From: Clostridiales bacterium
Lineage (GTDB): Bacteria > Bacillota > Clostridia > Lachnospirales > Cellulosilyticaceae
Direction: 5' to 3'
Length of the DNA: 50,924 bases
Assembly: GCA_019418225.1 (NCBI GenBank)
Contig: DYCF01000012.1
Location: 66,519 to 117,442 of the forward strand
Shown: positions 1-7,691 of the stretch, piece after piece
Numbering within the stretch: position 1 is the stretch's first letter
Layout: the number at the start of each line of letters is the position of its first letter
Program-made: the position numbers and the translations under genes
The notes under the pieces: model-generated
The model's database searches: none
What the model was told of the DNA's origin: nothing
The model's input: the letters and a program-made list of their open reading frames with translations, nothing else

Positions 1-110
1 GCGCAGTGAGTTCAGGCGTTCATAAGAAAAATCCCCTTAGATTTATAGAAATACGTAGTCGGAGAGCCGTAGGAATGCCAACTCCCCAATCCCGCGTCTC
101 CGCCTCAGCA
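1..110. other. unassigned GC-rich segment at window edge
   Basis: This stretch is richer in G+C than the surrounding intergenic DNA and contains no open reading frame or complete RNA gene that I can identify. It lies just beyond the glnN terminator. I tested it by eye as the 3' end of a tmRNA or tRNA, but it lacks a GTTCGA T-loop. It could be the end of a multi-copy element that continues outside the window; this is a guess. Confidence 0.2.
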
Positions 111-111
111 A

Positions 112-146
112 AAAAAAAGACGCCGGGAGTAGCGGCGCCTTTTTTT
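112..146 (-). terminator. Rho-independent terminator of glnN
   Basis: Read on the minus strand, a 7-bp GC-rich stem (GGCGCCG with CGGCGTC, one G-U pair) closes a 7-nt loop and is followed by a run of nine T. It starts 16 bases after the glnN stop codon. A T-run on the other strand makes it potentially bidirectional. Its flanks (AAAGGCGC and GCGTCTTTTTT) resemble the leader hairpin at 7173-7220. Confidence 0.85.
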
Positions 147-161
147 GGAGTATCTATGTGA

Positions 162-2249
162 TTATACGTAGAAGAGTAGGTCTACGTATGTTGGAAATGG
201 CCAATTAGCTGCAGATACCATTGTTTCCAATTCATCTGCTACCATACGAAGTGTTTGCATTGCTTCAAATACATATTCTCTATAGTATTTAGCAAGGTCA
301 AGCATATCTTCATGATTTTTAGCATCAAGTAAAATTTCATCTAATTCATCAATTTTACTCATGAATGACTCTGTAAGGTTTGAGAGTTTAACTGCATAGC
401 TTTGTTCTTTTTCAACACTTACATTTAAGCCAAGGTCTTGTTTTACTTTTAATGTTTTAAATACCTCTTTATTGTATTTTAAAACAACTGGTAAAATCTC
501 TTTTTTAGCCATATCAAGCATTGTTAATGCCTCAATATTAATTGTTTTAGCGTAGCCTTCTAATAAAATTTCTGTACGAGATTCTACTTCTGCTCTTGAG
601 AAGATGCCATGTTTTTCAAATAAAGCAACGCTCTTTTCTGATGCAAATGCTGGAATAGCATCAACCGATGTTCTAAGATTTGGAAGACCACGTTTAGCAG
701 CTTCTTCAATCCATTCATCACTGTAGTTATTGCCATTGAAAATAATGCGTTTATGATTTTGCATTGTGTCTTTTACAATGGCAAGGACTTCTGTTGTAAG
801 ATCACTTGCCTTATCTAATCTATCTGCAAATTGTTCAAGTTCTTCTGCAACAATTGTATTAAGTACAATGTTTGGACCAGCAATAGATGCTGTAGAACCT
901 AATGAACGGAATTCAAATTTATTTCCTGTGAAAGCAAATGGAGATGTTCTGTTACGATCAGTTGTATCTTTTGCAAATTTAGGAAGTGCAAGGACACCTG
1001 TTTCCATAAATGCTTTAGCTGTGTCATGTGCTTCTTCACCTTTTTCAATACTTTCAAGAATAGATGTAAGTTCATCACCCAAGAACATAGAAATGATTGC
1101 TGGAGGTGCTTCATTAGCACCGAGTCTGTGGTCATTTCCAGCACTTGCCACAGATACACGAAGTAAATCTGAGTATTCATCTACCGCTTTGATAACAGCA
1201 GATAAGAATAATAAGAACTGTGTATTATCTTTAGGTGATTTACCTGGTTCAAGGAGGTTTTCTCCTTCACTTGTTGAAATAGACCAGTTATTGTGTTTAC
1301 CAGAACCATTTACACCCGCAAATGGTTTTTCATGAAGTAAACATACAAGACCATGTCTTTCGGCTACTTTTTTCATCATTTCCATTGTAAGTTGATTGTG
1401 GTCTGTTGCAATATTCGTTGTTGCAAAGATTGGTGCAAGCTCATGTTGAGCTGGTGCAACTTCATTATGTTTTGTTTTAGCTAAAATACCAAGTTTCCAA
1501 AGTTCCTCATCTAAGTCTTTCATATATTCAGAAACTCTTGTTCTAATATTTCCGAAATAGTGATCTTCAAGTTCTTGACCTTTAGCTGGCTTTGCACCGA
1601 AAAGTGTTCTACCTGTTAAAATAAGGTCTTTACGTTTTGCGTACATTTCTTTATCGATTAAGAAATATTCTTGTTCTGGTCCAACTGTTGTTGTAACTCT
1701 TACAACATCTTTGCCAAACTTTTTAAGAATACGGATTGCTTGAACGTTAATTGCTTCCATTGAGCGAAGAAGAGGTGTTTTCTTATCAAGTACTTCACCG
1801 CTATAAGAACCGAAAGCTGTTGGGATATATAAAGTATCATCTTTTACAAATGCATAAGATGTTGGGTCCCATGTTGTATAGCCTCTAGCTTCGAATGTTG
1901 CACGAAGCCCTCCTGATGGGAATGATGAAGCATCTGGTTCACCTTTAATTAATTCTTTACCTGAAAACTCCATAATGATTTTCCCGTCACCAGCTGGAGC
2001 AATAAATGCATCATGCTTTTCAGCAGTAATGCCTGTCATTGGTTGGAACCAGTGTGTATAGTGTGTTGCTCCTTTTTCAATTGCCCAATCTTTCATAGCA
2101 CTTGCTACAACATCAGCAACTGAAGAATCCATTTCTTTACCTTCCGCCATTGTTTTCTTAAGTGCCTTATATACATTTTTAGGTAATCTTGCTTGCATTA
2201 CTGATTCATTAAATACATTACATCCAAAAATTTCACTTACTTGTGTCAT
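162..2249 (-). CDS. glnN: glutamine synthetase type III (GlnN)
   Basis: This enzyme makes glutamine from glutamate, ammonia and ATP in the cytoplasm. At 695 residues it has the length of the type III (GSIII) family, which is much longer than type I GlnA. Visible signatures are VGPEQEYFLID (about 189-199), KHNEVAPAQHELAPIF (260-275) and GVNGSGKHNNWS (312-323), which match the metal and nucleotide binding core. The ATG is preceded by a good GAGGAGG ribosome site. It lies 52 bp after aspS with no terminator between them, so it may be the last gene of the gatCAB-aspS operon, which would link glutamine supply to the glutamine-consuming amidotransferase. A second, type I synthetase is encoded at 12748. 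Family assignment is firm; operon membership is inferred. Confidence 0.95.
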   Translation of the reverse strand: MTQVSEIFGCNVFNESVMQARLPKNVYKALKKTMAEGKEMDSSVADVVASAMKDWAIEKGATHYTHWFQPMTGITAEKHDAFIAPAGDGKIIMEFSGKELIKGEPDASSFPSGGLRATFEARGYTTWDPTSYAFVKDDTLYIPTAFGSYSGEVLDKKTPLLRSMEAINVQAIRILKKFGKDVVRVTTTVGPEQEYFLIDKEMYAKRKDLILTGRTLFGAKPAKGQELEDHYFGNIRTRVSEYMKDLDEELWKLGILAKTKHNEVAPAQHELAPIFATTNIATDHNQLTMEMMKKVAERHGLVCLLHEKPFAGVNGSGKHNNWSISTSEGENLLEPGKSPKDNTQFLLFLSAVIKAVDEYSDLLRVSVASAGNDHRLGANEAPPAIISMFLGDELTSILESIEKGEEAHDTAKAFMETGVLALPKFAKDTTDRNRTSPFAFTGNKFEFRSLGSTASIAGPNIVLNTIVAEELEQFADRLDKASDLTTEVLAIVKDTMQNHKRIIFNGNNYSDEWIEEAAKRGLPNLRTSVDAIPAFASEKSVALFEKHGIFSRAEVESRTEILLEGYAKTINIEALTMLDMAKKEILPVVLKYNKEVFKTLKVKQDLGLNVSVEKEQSYAVKLSNLTESFMSKIDELDEILLDAKNHEDMLDLAKYYREYVFEAMQTLRMVADELETMVSAANWPFPTYVDLLFYV

Positions 2250-2301
2250 AACTAAATCCTCCTCAAGATTCTATTCTTTTATTATTTTTAATATCTCTAA
2301 T

Positions 2302-3618
2302 TTATGGTTCTAAACGATGAACATCCCTTGGGAACATACTTGCCTGCCTTACATTTTGTAAATCTAAAAGCTTCATCGTTAGTCTCTCAAGCCCTATCCC
2401 CAAACCTCCATGTGGTGGCATACCATACTTATGAATATTAAGGTAATACTTGAAATCTTCTGGGTCCATCCCCATTTCTTTCATCTTATTAACTTGTTCA
2501 TTATAATCATGTATACGCTGTCCGCCTGTTGTAATTTCTAAGCCTCTAAATAGTAAGTCGAAACTCAGTGCAAATCTAGGATCCTCTCTATCGTTCATGG
2601 CATAGAAAGGTCGTTTAGATGCTGGAAAATGTGTGATAAACAAGAATTCACTATTCCAGTGTTCTCTTGCATATTCACAAAGCAATACTTCATCTTCAGG
2701 CTCTAAATCATATTTATTTTTACCACCTTTACCTTTAATGAAATCTAATGCTTCAGAAAAAGTAATAGTTGGAATTGTATCAATCACAGGTAACTTAGCG
2801 CCTAGTATTTCTAGGTATTCACTGCAATGTGATTCTAAATAAGCTATTAAATACTTCAACATAGCGGTCTCCATTTCCATAACATCACTCATGCTATCAA
2901 TGAATCCCATTTCAAAATCTAGTCCAATATATTCATTTAAATGTCTTGAAGTATTATGCTTCTCAGCACGATATACAGGGGCAATTTCAAATACGCGGTC
3001 AAAAAATGCTACACACGTCTGTTTATAAAACTGTGGGCTTTGTGCCAGATAAGCATCTTGGTTAAAATAATCTAACTTAAAGATGTTTGCCCCACCCTCA
3101 GCACCTGCTGCTACGATCTTTGGTGTATGCACCTGCGTAAAGCCTTGGCTTTCCATAAATTCACGAAAACCTGAAACTACACCTTCCTGTACCTTAAAAA
3201 TTGCTCTTTCATAAGGATTTCTGAGGGCGACTGAGCGGTTATCTAAGTTCGCCTCAAGTCCACATCCTAATTTTTTATGTGCAACATTCAAAGGATATTC
3301 TGCTGCAGGTCTACTTAACACTTCAAATTCTAATAAACTCAGTTCAAAACCTAAGTTAGCTCTTTCATCTGCTCTAACTTCACCATTTGCTCTTACGTAG
3401 CAACCTTCTTTGATATCATCAAGTGAACTCTTGCATTTATTTTCTTCATAAACCCCCTGTATCACATACTGGCCAGTTCTTAAAAGTACAAATGCAAAGC
3501 CACTCATTTTTCTAATCTTGTGTATACAAGCTTCAACAGTTATCACTCTGCCTGGCTGGTCTTTAACCGTCTTAAAATCAATAACTGCTCTAACTTCTTT
3601 ACCACTGATGGTCTCCAT
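2302..3618 (-). CDS. aspS: archaeal-type aspartyl-tRNA synthetase, probably non-discriminating
   Basis: Class II synthetase that charges aspartate onto tRNA. The 438-residue length and the order of an N-terminal OB-fold anticodon domain (about 20-105) and a compact catalytic core match the archaeal/eukaryal AspRS type rather than the roughly 590-residue bacterial type with its GAD insertion. Catalytic motifs include QSPQFYKQ (193-200), motif 2 RAEKHNTSRHLNE (217-229) and motif 3 GGLGIGLER (404-412). At the position of the archaeal discriminating Trp26 this protein has His33, and at the position of Lys85 it has Asn88. His at the first site is what I recall for non-discriminating enzymes that also charge tRNA-Asn. 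Placement directly after gatCAB, which converts Asp-tRNA-Asn to Asn-tRNA-Asn, fits. The residue comparison is from memory and needs an alignment. Confidence 0.9.
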   Translation of the reverse strand: METISGKEVRAVIDFKTVKDQPGRVITVEACIHKIRKMSGFAFVLLRTGQYVIQGVYEENKCKSSLDDIKEGCYVRANGEVRADERANLGFELSLLEFEVLSRPAAEYPLNVAHKKLGCGLEANLDNRSVALRNPYERAIFKVQEGVVSGFREFMESQGFTQVHTPKIVAAGAEGGANIFKLDYFNQDAYLAQSPQFYKQTCVAFFDRVFEIAPVYRAEKHNTSRHLNEYIGLDFEMGFIDSMSDVMEMETAMLKYLIAYLESHCSEYLEILGAKLPVIDTIPTITFSEALDFIKGKGGKNKYDLEPEDEVLLCEYAREHWNSEFLFITHFPASKRPFYAMNDREDPRFALSFDLLFRGLEITTGGQRIHDYNEQVNKMKEMGMDPEDFKYYLNIHKYGMPPHGGLGIGLERLTMKLLDLQNVRQASMFPRDVHRLEP

Positions 3619-3693
3619 TGTCGCCTCTCCTTTCTAACTTGTTCATCCTGTTTTCTCTATCCTTCACACCTTCATCAACTTACTCTACTCTAT

Positions 3694-5154
3694 TCACATT
3701 CCTTTACTTTGCTTATCCTTTAGTTTGCTTAAAGTAAGCTCAAGTGTCCCCTTAATCATCCTTGGATTTGCTCGACCTGCCAAGCGTTTACTGCATTGTC
3801 CCATCAAGAAACCAAATAGCTTTTCTTTGCCAGCAAGGTAACCTTCCACCTCGCTAGTAAATTCACCTACAACACTGTTTACTACCTCTACAATCTCATC
3901 AGTGTTATTGTTCATTAAGAAACCTTGTTCCTTCGCAATTACTTCTGGATCTTGTGCACCTTCTACCATAAGTTTTAAAATGGCCTTACCGTTATTACGA
4001 TTCACTACATCTTCCTCTATCATCTTCACAAGCTTTGCAAAATCCTCTGGGGAAAATGGCATTTTACTGCTATCTAATTCACCTTCATTCACATATCTTA
4101 AAAGCTCAGCAATAACCAAATTTGCAACTTGCTTATAGTTATTATAGCACTTTACAGATTTATCATAAAAATCAGATATTTTTTTATCTGCAACTAATAT
4201 CTTTGCATCTGTCTTAGTTAATGCATATTTATTCATATATATATCTAATCTTTCATCAATAAGCACTGGCATTGTTGCTTTAATTTTTGCAATATCATCT
4301 TCACTGATATGAACTGGAATAACATCTGGTTCCTTAAAATATCTATAATCATGTGCATTTTCTTTCGAACGCATTGCACTGGTTACACCGCGGTTATCAT
4401 TAAACTTTCTTGTTTCTTGAATAATAGGTTCACCTGCATTAATTAATTTAGTTTGTCTTTCAATCTCATAATCAATAGCTCTCACAATTGATTTAAGAGA
4501 GTTTAAGTTTTTAATTTCAACTTTTGTGCCAAGTTTTTCTGCATCTTCTCTTTTAAGCGAAATATTTACATCAGCTCTAAGTGAACCTTCTTCCATTCTA
4601 CAAAGGCTTACACCTGCATATTGCAGAAGCCCTGCAATCTTTTCTATATAAGCTCTTGCTTCTTCAGCTGAAGACATATCCGGCTCAGAAACAATCTCTA
4701 AAAGCGGTACCCCACATCTGTTGTAGTCCGCAAGGCTTGTATTTTCAATATCATCATGAATAAGTTTGCCGGCATCCTCTTCAATATGTGCATGATGAAT
4801 ACGCACATACTTTTCACCATCTTCTGTATCTATTTTTACTTTTCCAGCTAAACAAATAGGTGCATCAAACTGTGAAATCTGATATGCCTTAGGTAAGTCT
4901 GGATAAAAATAATTTTTTCGATCTATCTTAGAATATCTTCCAATCTCACATCCTAATGCAAGACCAGCTTTGATACCGCATTTAACAACCTCTTTATTTA
5001 GAACTGGTAGCGTACCAGGTAGCCCCGTGCATACTGGGCAACAACGTGTATTAGGATCACCACCAAAATCTACTTCACAGCTACAAAAGATTTTTGTCTT
5101 TGTTAAAAGCTGTGCATGTACTTCAAGTCCTATTACTGGAACTAATTTTGCCAT
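3694..5154 (-). CDS. gatB: Asp/Glu-tRNA(Asn/Gln) amidotransferase subunit B
   Basis: GatB binds the misacylated tRNA, activates the aspartyl or glutamyl group with ATP and amidates it with ammonia from GatA. The N-terminus VIGLEVHAQL, the DYNRCGVPLLEIVSEPDM segment, the Cys pair region CSCEVDFGG..CCPVC and a C-terminal YqeY-like tail are all present. The length of 486 is normal. I start at ATG 5154, which has GGGGAGG 8 nt upstream; a GTG at 5163 overlaps that ribosome site and is less likely. The gene follows gatA closely and precedes aspS by 75 bp in the same direction. Confidence 0.95.
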   Translation of the reverse strand: MAKLVPVIGLEVHAQLLTKTKIFCSCEVDFGGDPNTRCCPVCTGLPGTLPVLNKEVVKCGIKAGLALGCEIGRYSKIDRKNYFYPDLPKAYQISQFDAPICLAGKVKIDTEDGEKYVRIHHAHIEEDAGKLIHDDIENTSLADYNRCGVPLLEIVSEPDMSSAEEARAYIEKIAGLLQYAGVSLCRMEEGSLRADVNISLKREDAEKLGTKVEIKNLNSLKSIVRAIDYEIERQTKLINAGEPIIQETRKFNDNRGVTSAMRSKENAHDYRYFKEPDVIPVHISEDDIAKIKATMPVLIDERLDIYMNKYALTKTDAKILVADKKISDFYDKSVKCYNNYKQVANLVIAELLRYVNEGELDSSKMPFSPEDFAKLVKMIEEDVVNRNNGKAILKLMVEGAQDPEVIAKEQGFLMNNNTDEIVEVVNSVVGEFTSEVEGYLAGKEKLFGFLMGQCSKRLAGRANPRMIKGTLELTLSKLKDKQSKGM

Positions 5155-5172
5155 CTTTGTCACCTCCCCTTT

Positions 5173-6621
5173 CTAAACACTTGCCGCCACTGGTGTAAAT
5201 TGTTTTTCAAATGCATCAGCTACCCCAATAACCTTAGCATCATCAAATGCTTTACCCACGATAGACATTCCTATTGGCATGCCTTCATGATCATATCCAC
5301 AAGTTGTTGAAATAGCTGGAAGTCCTGCAATATTTACAGTTACTGTACAAATATCAGCTAAATACATCTTAACCGGATCATTTTCATTGGCGCCTATTTT
5401 ATACGCAACAGTAGGTGCTGTTGGTGTAATCATAACATCACACTGTTCAAAGATTGCTGCATATTCTGCTTTAATTTTTTCTCTAATATAAAGTGCCTTC
5501 TTATAGTAAGCATCATAATAACCACTTGATAAAGCATACGTTCCAAGTAAAATTCTACGTTTTACTTCATCTCCAAAGCCTTCTTGTCTCGTACGTGTAA
5601 TACGTTCCTCATAGGTTTTAGCCTTAGGTGTACAGTAGCCAAACTTAATGCCATCATATCTTGATAAGTTTGAACTTGCCTCTGCTGATGAGATTAAATA
5701 GTATGCAGCAATAGCATATTTTAAGCTTGGCATTGATACTTCTATAACTTCTGCCCCTTGTGATTTATACCAATCAATTGCTTTTAAAACTGTTTCTTTA
5801 ACTTCTTCCCCTATACCTTCCCCAAAGAATTCTTTAGGAACTGCTATCTTTAACCCGTCGATTTTTTTATCTAATTCACTCGTAAAATCAATTTTTACTG
5901 GTACTGATGTGCCGTCATTTTTATCTGCTCCTGAAATTACATTAAGCAATAATGCACAATCTCTCGCACTTTTTGCAAGTGGTCCAATTTGATCTAAAGA
6001 ACTGCCGAATGCTACCAGTCCAAATCTAGAAACCACACCATAACTAGGTTTCATTCCTGTCACTCCACAAAAAGCTGCTGGTTGTCTTATTGAGCCGCCT
6101 GTATCCGAACCAATTGTTACCGCGGCCATTTTAGCAGACATAACGGCTGCACTCCCACCTGAAGATCCACCTGGTACCCTTGTTAAATCATATGGATTCT
6201 TCGTTTTTTTATAATAAGAAGTTTGTGTTGATCCTCCCATAGCAAATTCATCCATATTAGCTTTCCCAAGTATTACAGCATTTTCATCTCGCAACTTCTT
6301 AATAACTGTCGCATCATAAGTCGGTTTAAAATTATATAGCATTTTAGATGCACAAGTTGTGAGAATTCCTTTTGTACATATATTATCTTTAATGGCTACA
6401 GGAATCCCTGTAAACATTTTACTTTCACCTTTAGCAATTACTTCATCTGCTACTTTAGCAGCTTCAAGTGCCTCTTCTTCACAAACAGTGATGAACCCGT
6501 CTACCTGTTCATCTGCTTCTTTAATTCTATCTAGGTAATATTTAGTAAGTTCAACTGCTGAAATTTCTTTATCATCTAGCATTTGTCTGAGCTCTATTAG
6601 CCCCTTATCACATAGCGACAT
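5173..6621 (-). CDS. gatA: Asp/Glu-tRNA amidotransferase subunit A (amidase)
   Basis: GatA is the glutaminase that releases ammonia for transamidation inside the GatCAB complex. The amidase-signature catalytic triad is visible as Lys78 in IKDN, Ser153 in GGSSGG and Ser177 in SDTGGSIRQP, at almost the same spacing as in Staphylococcus aureus GatA. Length 482 is typical. It lies 19 bp after gatC and 18 bp before gatB, so the three subunits are surely co-transcribed. Confidence 0.96.
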   Translation of the reverse strand: MSLCDKGLIELRQMLDDKEISAVELTKYYLDRIKEADEQVDGFITVCEEEALEAAKVADEVIAKGESKMFTGIPVAIKDNICTKGILTTCASKMLYNFKPTYDATVIKKLRDENAVILGKANMDEFAMGGSTQTSYYKKTKNPYDLTRVPGGSSGGSAAVMSAKMAAVTIGSDTGGSIRQPAAFCGVTGMKPSYGVVSRFGLVAFGSSLDQIGPLAKSARDCALLLNVISGADKNDGTSVPVKIDFTSELDKKIDGLKIAVPKEFFGEGIGEEVKETVLKAIDWYKSQGAEVIEVSMPSLKYAIAAYYLISSAEASSNLSRYDGIKFGYCTPKAKTYEERITRTRQEGFGDEVKRRILLGTYALSSGYYDAYYKKALYIREKIKAEYAAIFEQCDVMITPTAPTVAYKIGANENDPVKMYLADICTVTVNIAGLPAISTTCGYDHEGMPIGMSIVGKAFDDAKVIGVADAFEKQFTPVAASV

Positions 6622-6640
6622 AAGTCTCCTCCTAACTTAT

Positions 6641-6937
6641 TTACTCCATAATCTTTGGTACAACAAAGAATCCATCTTTTTTATGTGATGCATTCTGAAG
6701 AATTACTTCCGTATTATAGGACGCAATACTTTGATCTTCACGAAGTTGTTCAAGTCCTACGACCTGGCGATTTAGGCTATCTTCTTCATTCATTTCAACT
6801 TCATTTATCGTATCCATAAGTTCAACAATTGCACTCATTTCAGTAACGAACTTTTCTTTTTCAGCCTCATCCACGCCAAGCTTTGATAAATCTGCTAAAT
6901 AAGTAATTAATGCTGTATCTAACACTTTTTTCACCAC
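6641..6937 (-). CDS. gatC: Asp/Glu-tRNA amidotransferase subunit C
   Basis: GatC is the small subunit that wraps around the GatA-GatB interface and stabilises it. The sequence has the family pattern of an N-terminal helix (TYLADLSKLGVDEAEKEKF) and the C-terminal FFVVPKIME, close to the usual FRVPKVLE. The start is uncertain: GTG at 6937, GTG at 6934 (6 nt after GGAG), or GTG at 6925 (8 nt after AGGTGG), which would give the usual short GatC N-terminus. This is the first gene of the operon and lies about 235 nt below the leader terminator at 7173-7220. Confidence 0.9.
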   Translation of the reverse strand: MVKKVLDTALITYLADLSKLGVDEAEKEKFVTEMSAIVELMDTINEVEMNEEDSLNRQVVGLEQLREDQSIASYNTEVILQNASHKKDGFFVVPKIME

Positions 6938-7172
6938 CTACTCCATGATTTCCTTTTCTAATCAGTAACACTCATTAAATTAGTTATCCTGATTTTTGTT
7001 GTATAGACTACTCTTGTTCTATACACTACTCTCTGTTCTACTCTCAAAATTTAGGGCTTTTTAGCTTTATTCATTTATTAGCCTTATTTCATTTATAAGT
7101 TTATAAGTTATAAGTCACATGCTAAATCTCACTTCAAGTTATATACTGTTAAATTTTTCTAGTTAAACAAGC

Positions 7173-7220
7173 AAAAAAGACGCTACCTACAAACACCTTG
7201 GGGTGTTATAAGATAGCGCC
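7173..7220 (-). terminator. leader terminator / putative attenuator of the gatCAB operon
   Basis: On the minus strand an outer stem (GGCGCTA with TAGCGTC, one G-U) and an inner stem (AACACC with GGTGTT) form a long hairpin followed by six T. It begins only about 24 nt after the predicted start site of the promoter at 7251-7279 and 240 nt before gatC. A terminator between promoter and first gene suggests regulated read-through. I searched the strand for a T-box sequence (TGGTACC-like) and saw none. The remaining 235-nt leader (6938-7172) is AT-rich with short AGAGTAG-type repeats and no gene. Confidence 0.65.
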
Positions 7221-7250
7221 TTTGCTATTTCGTTTATTCTCTTGTGCTCA

Positions 7251-7279
7251 ATTATATATGGTCATTATTAAAAATTCAA
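7251..7279 (-). promoter_or_regulatory. sigma-A promoter of the gatCAB-aspS(-glnN) operon
   Basis: TTGAAT (7274-7279) and TATAAT (7251-7256) are separated by exactly 17 bp on the minus strand. Predicted start is near 7244. Confidence 0.75.
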
Positions 7280-7554
7280 GACCTATTTTAAAATATTATT
7301 TTGTTTTTATTTAATTTAAAACTTTAACCCATAATTAGCACTATTTAAATTTAAGTATTTATATTTAGAATATTTTATTTATAATTCTTATATTTATTAA
7401 TATGCAGATTTGTATTAGTCTGTGCTAAAAATTGAATTCCTCTACTAAATTAAAATCAAATTTTACAAGTTTTGTACTTACCTAGTTTCTTTAGTTATTT
7501 TATTCTAAATTTTTAGCATTTATGAATTATTACAGATTATATCTTGCAATTTTG
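7280..7554. other. AT-rich divergent intergenic spacer
   Basis: This segment between the two divergent promoters is very AT-rich. I see no gene, no strong hairpin and no clear palindromic operator in it. It may hold upstream promoter elements for either operon. Confidence 0.5.
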
Positions 7555-7583
7555 TTGACATTATTCCGTATAAATGTTATAAA
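7555..7583 (+). promoter_or_regulatory. sigma-A promoter of the glutamate synthase operon
   Basis: A perfect TTGACA (7555-7560), a 17-bp spacer and TATAAA (7578-7583). Predicted start is near 7590, only about 15 nt before the leader hairpin. Confidence 0.85.
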
Positions 7584-7604
7584 AGAGGTATACAGATGAA
7601 CAAA

Positions 7605-7645
7605 GGCGTTCTTCGAGTAAACCCTACTCGAAGTGCGCCTTTTTT
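7605..7645 (+). terminator. leader terminator / putative attenuator of the glutamate synthase operon
   Basis: GGCG pairs with CGCC, then a 2x2 internal loop, then nine pairs (CTTCGAGTA with TACTCGAAG) around a five-base loop AACCC, followed by six T. The hairpin starts about 15 nt after the predicted transcription start and ends about 45 nt before the first gene. A strong terminator here must be bypassed for expression, so antitermination is likely. An ANTAR protein is encoded in the same operon, but the hairpin loop does not show the A1/G4 hexaloop known for ANTAR targets. Confidence 0.75.
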
Positions 7646-7691
7646 GTTTTTCAAATTTGGAGTATTAAATATGTGTGAAGGAGTAATGAGT

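Noticed and set aside
1..110. 3' end of a tmRNA or tRNA
   Set aside because: The ending resembles an acceptor arm, but there is no GTTCGA T-loop and no pairing partner in the window.
766..1335. 189-codon open frame antisense to glnN
   Set aside because: No ribosome site and no recognisable protein; glnN on the other strand is certain.
6938..7280. T-box riboswitch in front of gatCAB
   Set aside because: The leader has a terminator but no T-box sequence (TGGTACC-like), and the RNA before the hairpin is far too short for stem I.
7596..7691. N-terminal extension of the amidotransferase subunit from ATG 7596
   Set aside because: It would contain the leader terminator and has a poor ribosome site; ATG 7692 has AAGGAG at the right distance.
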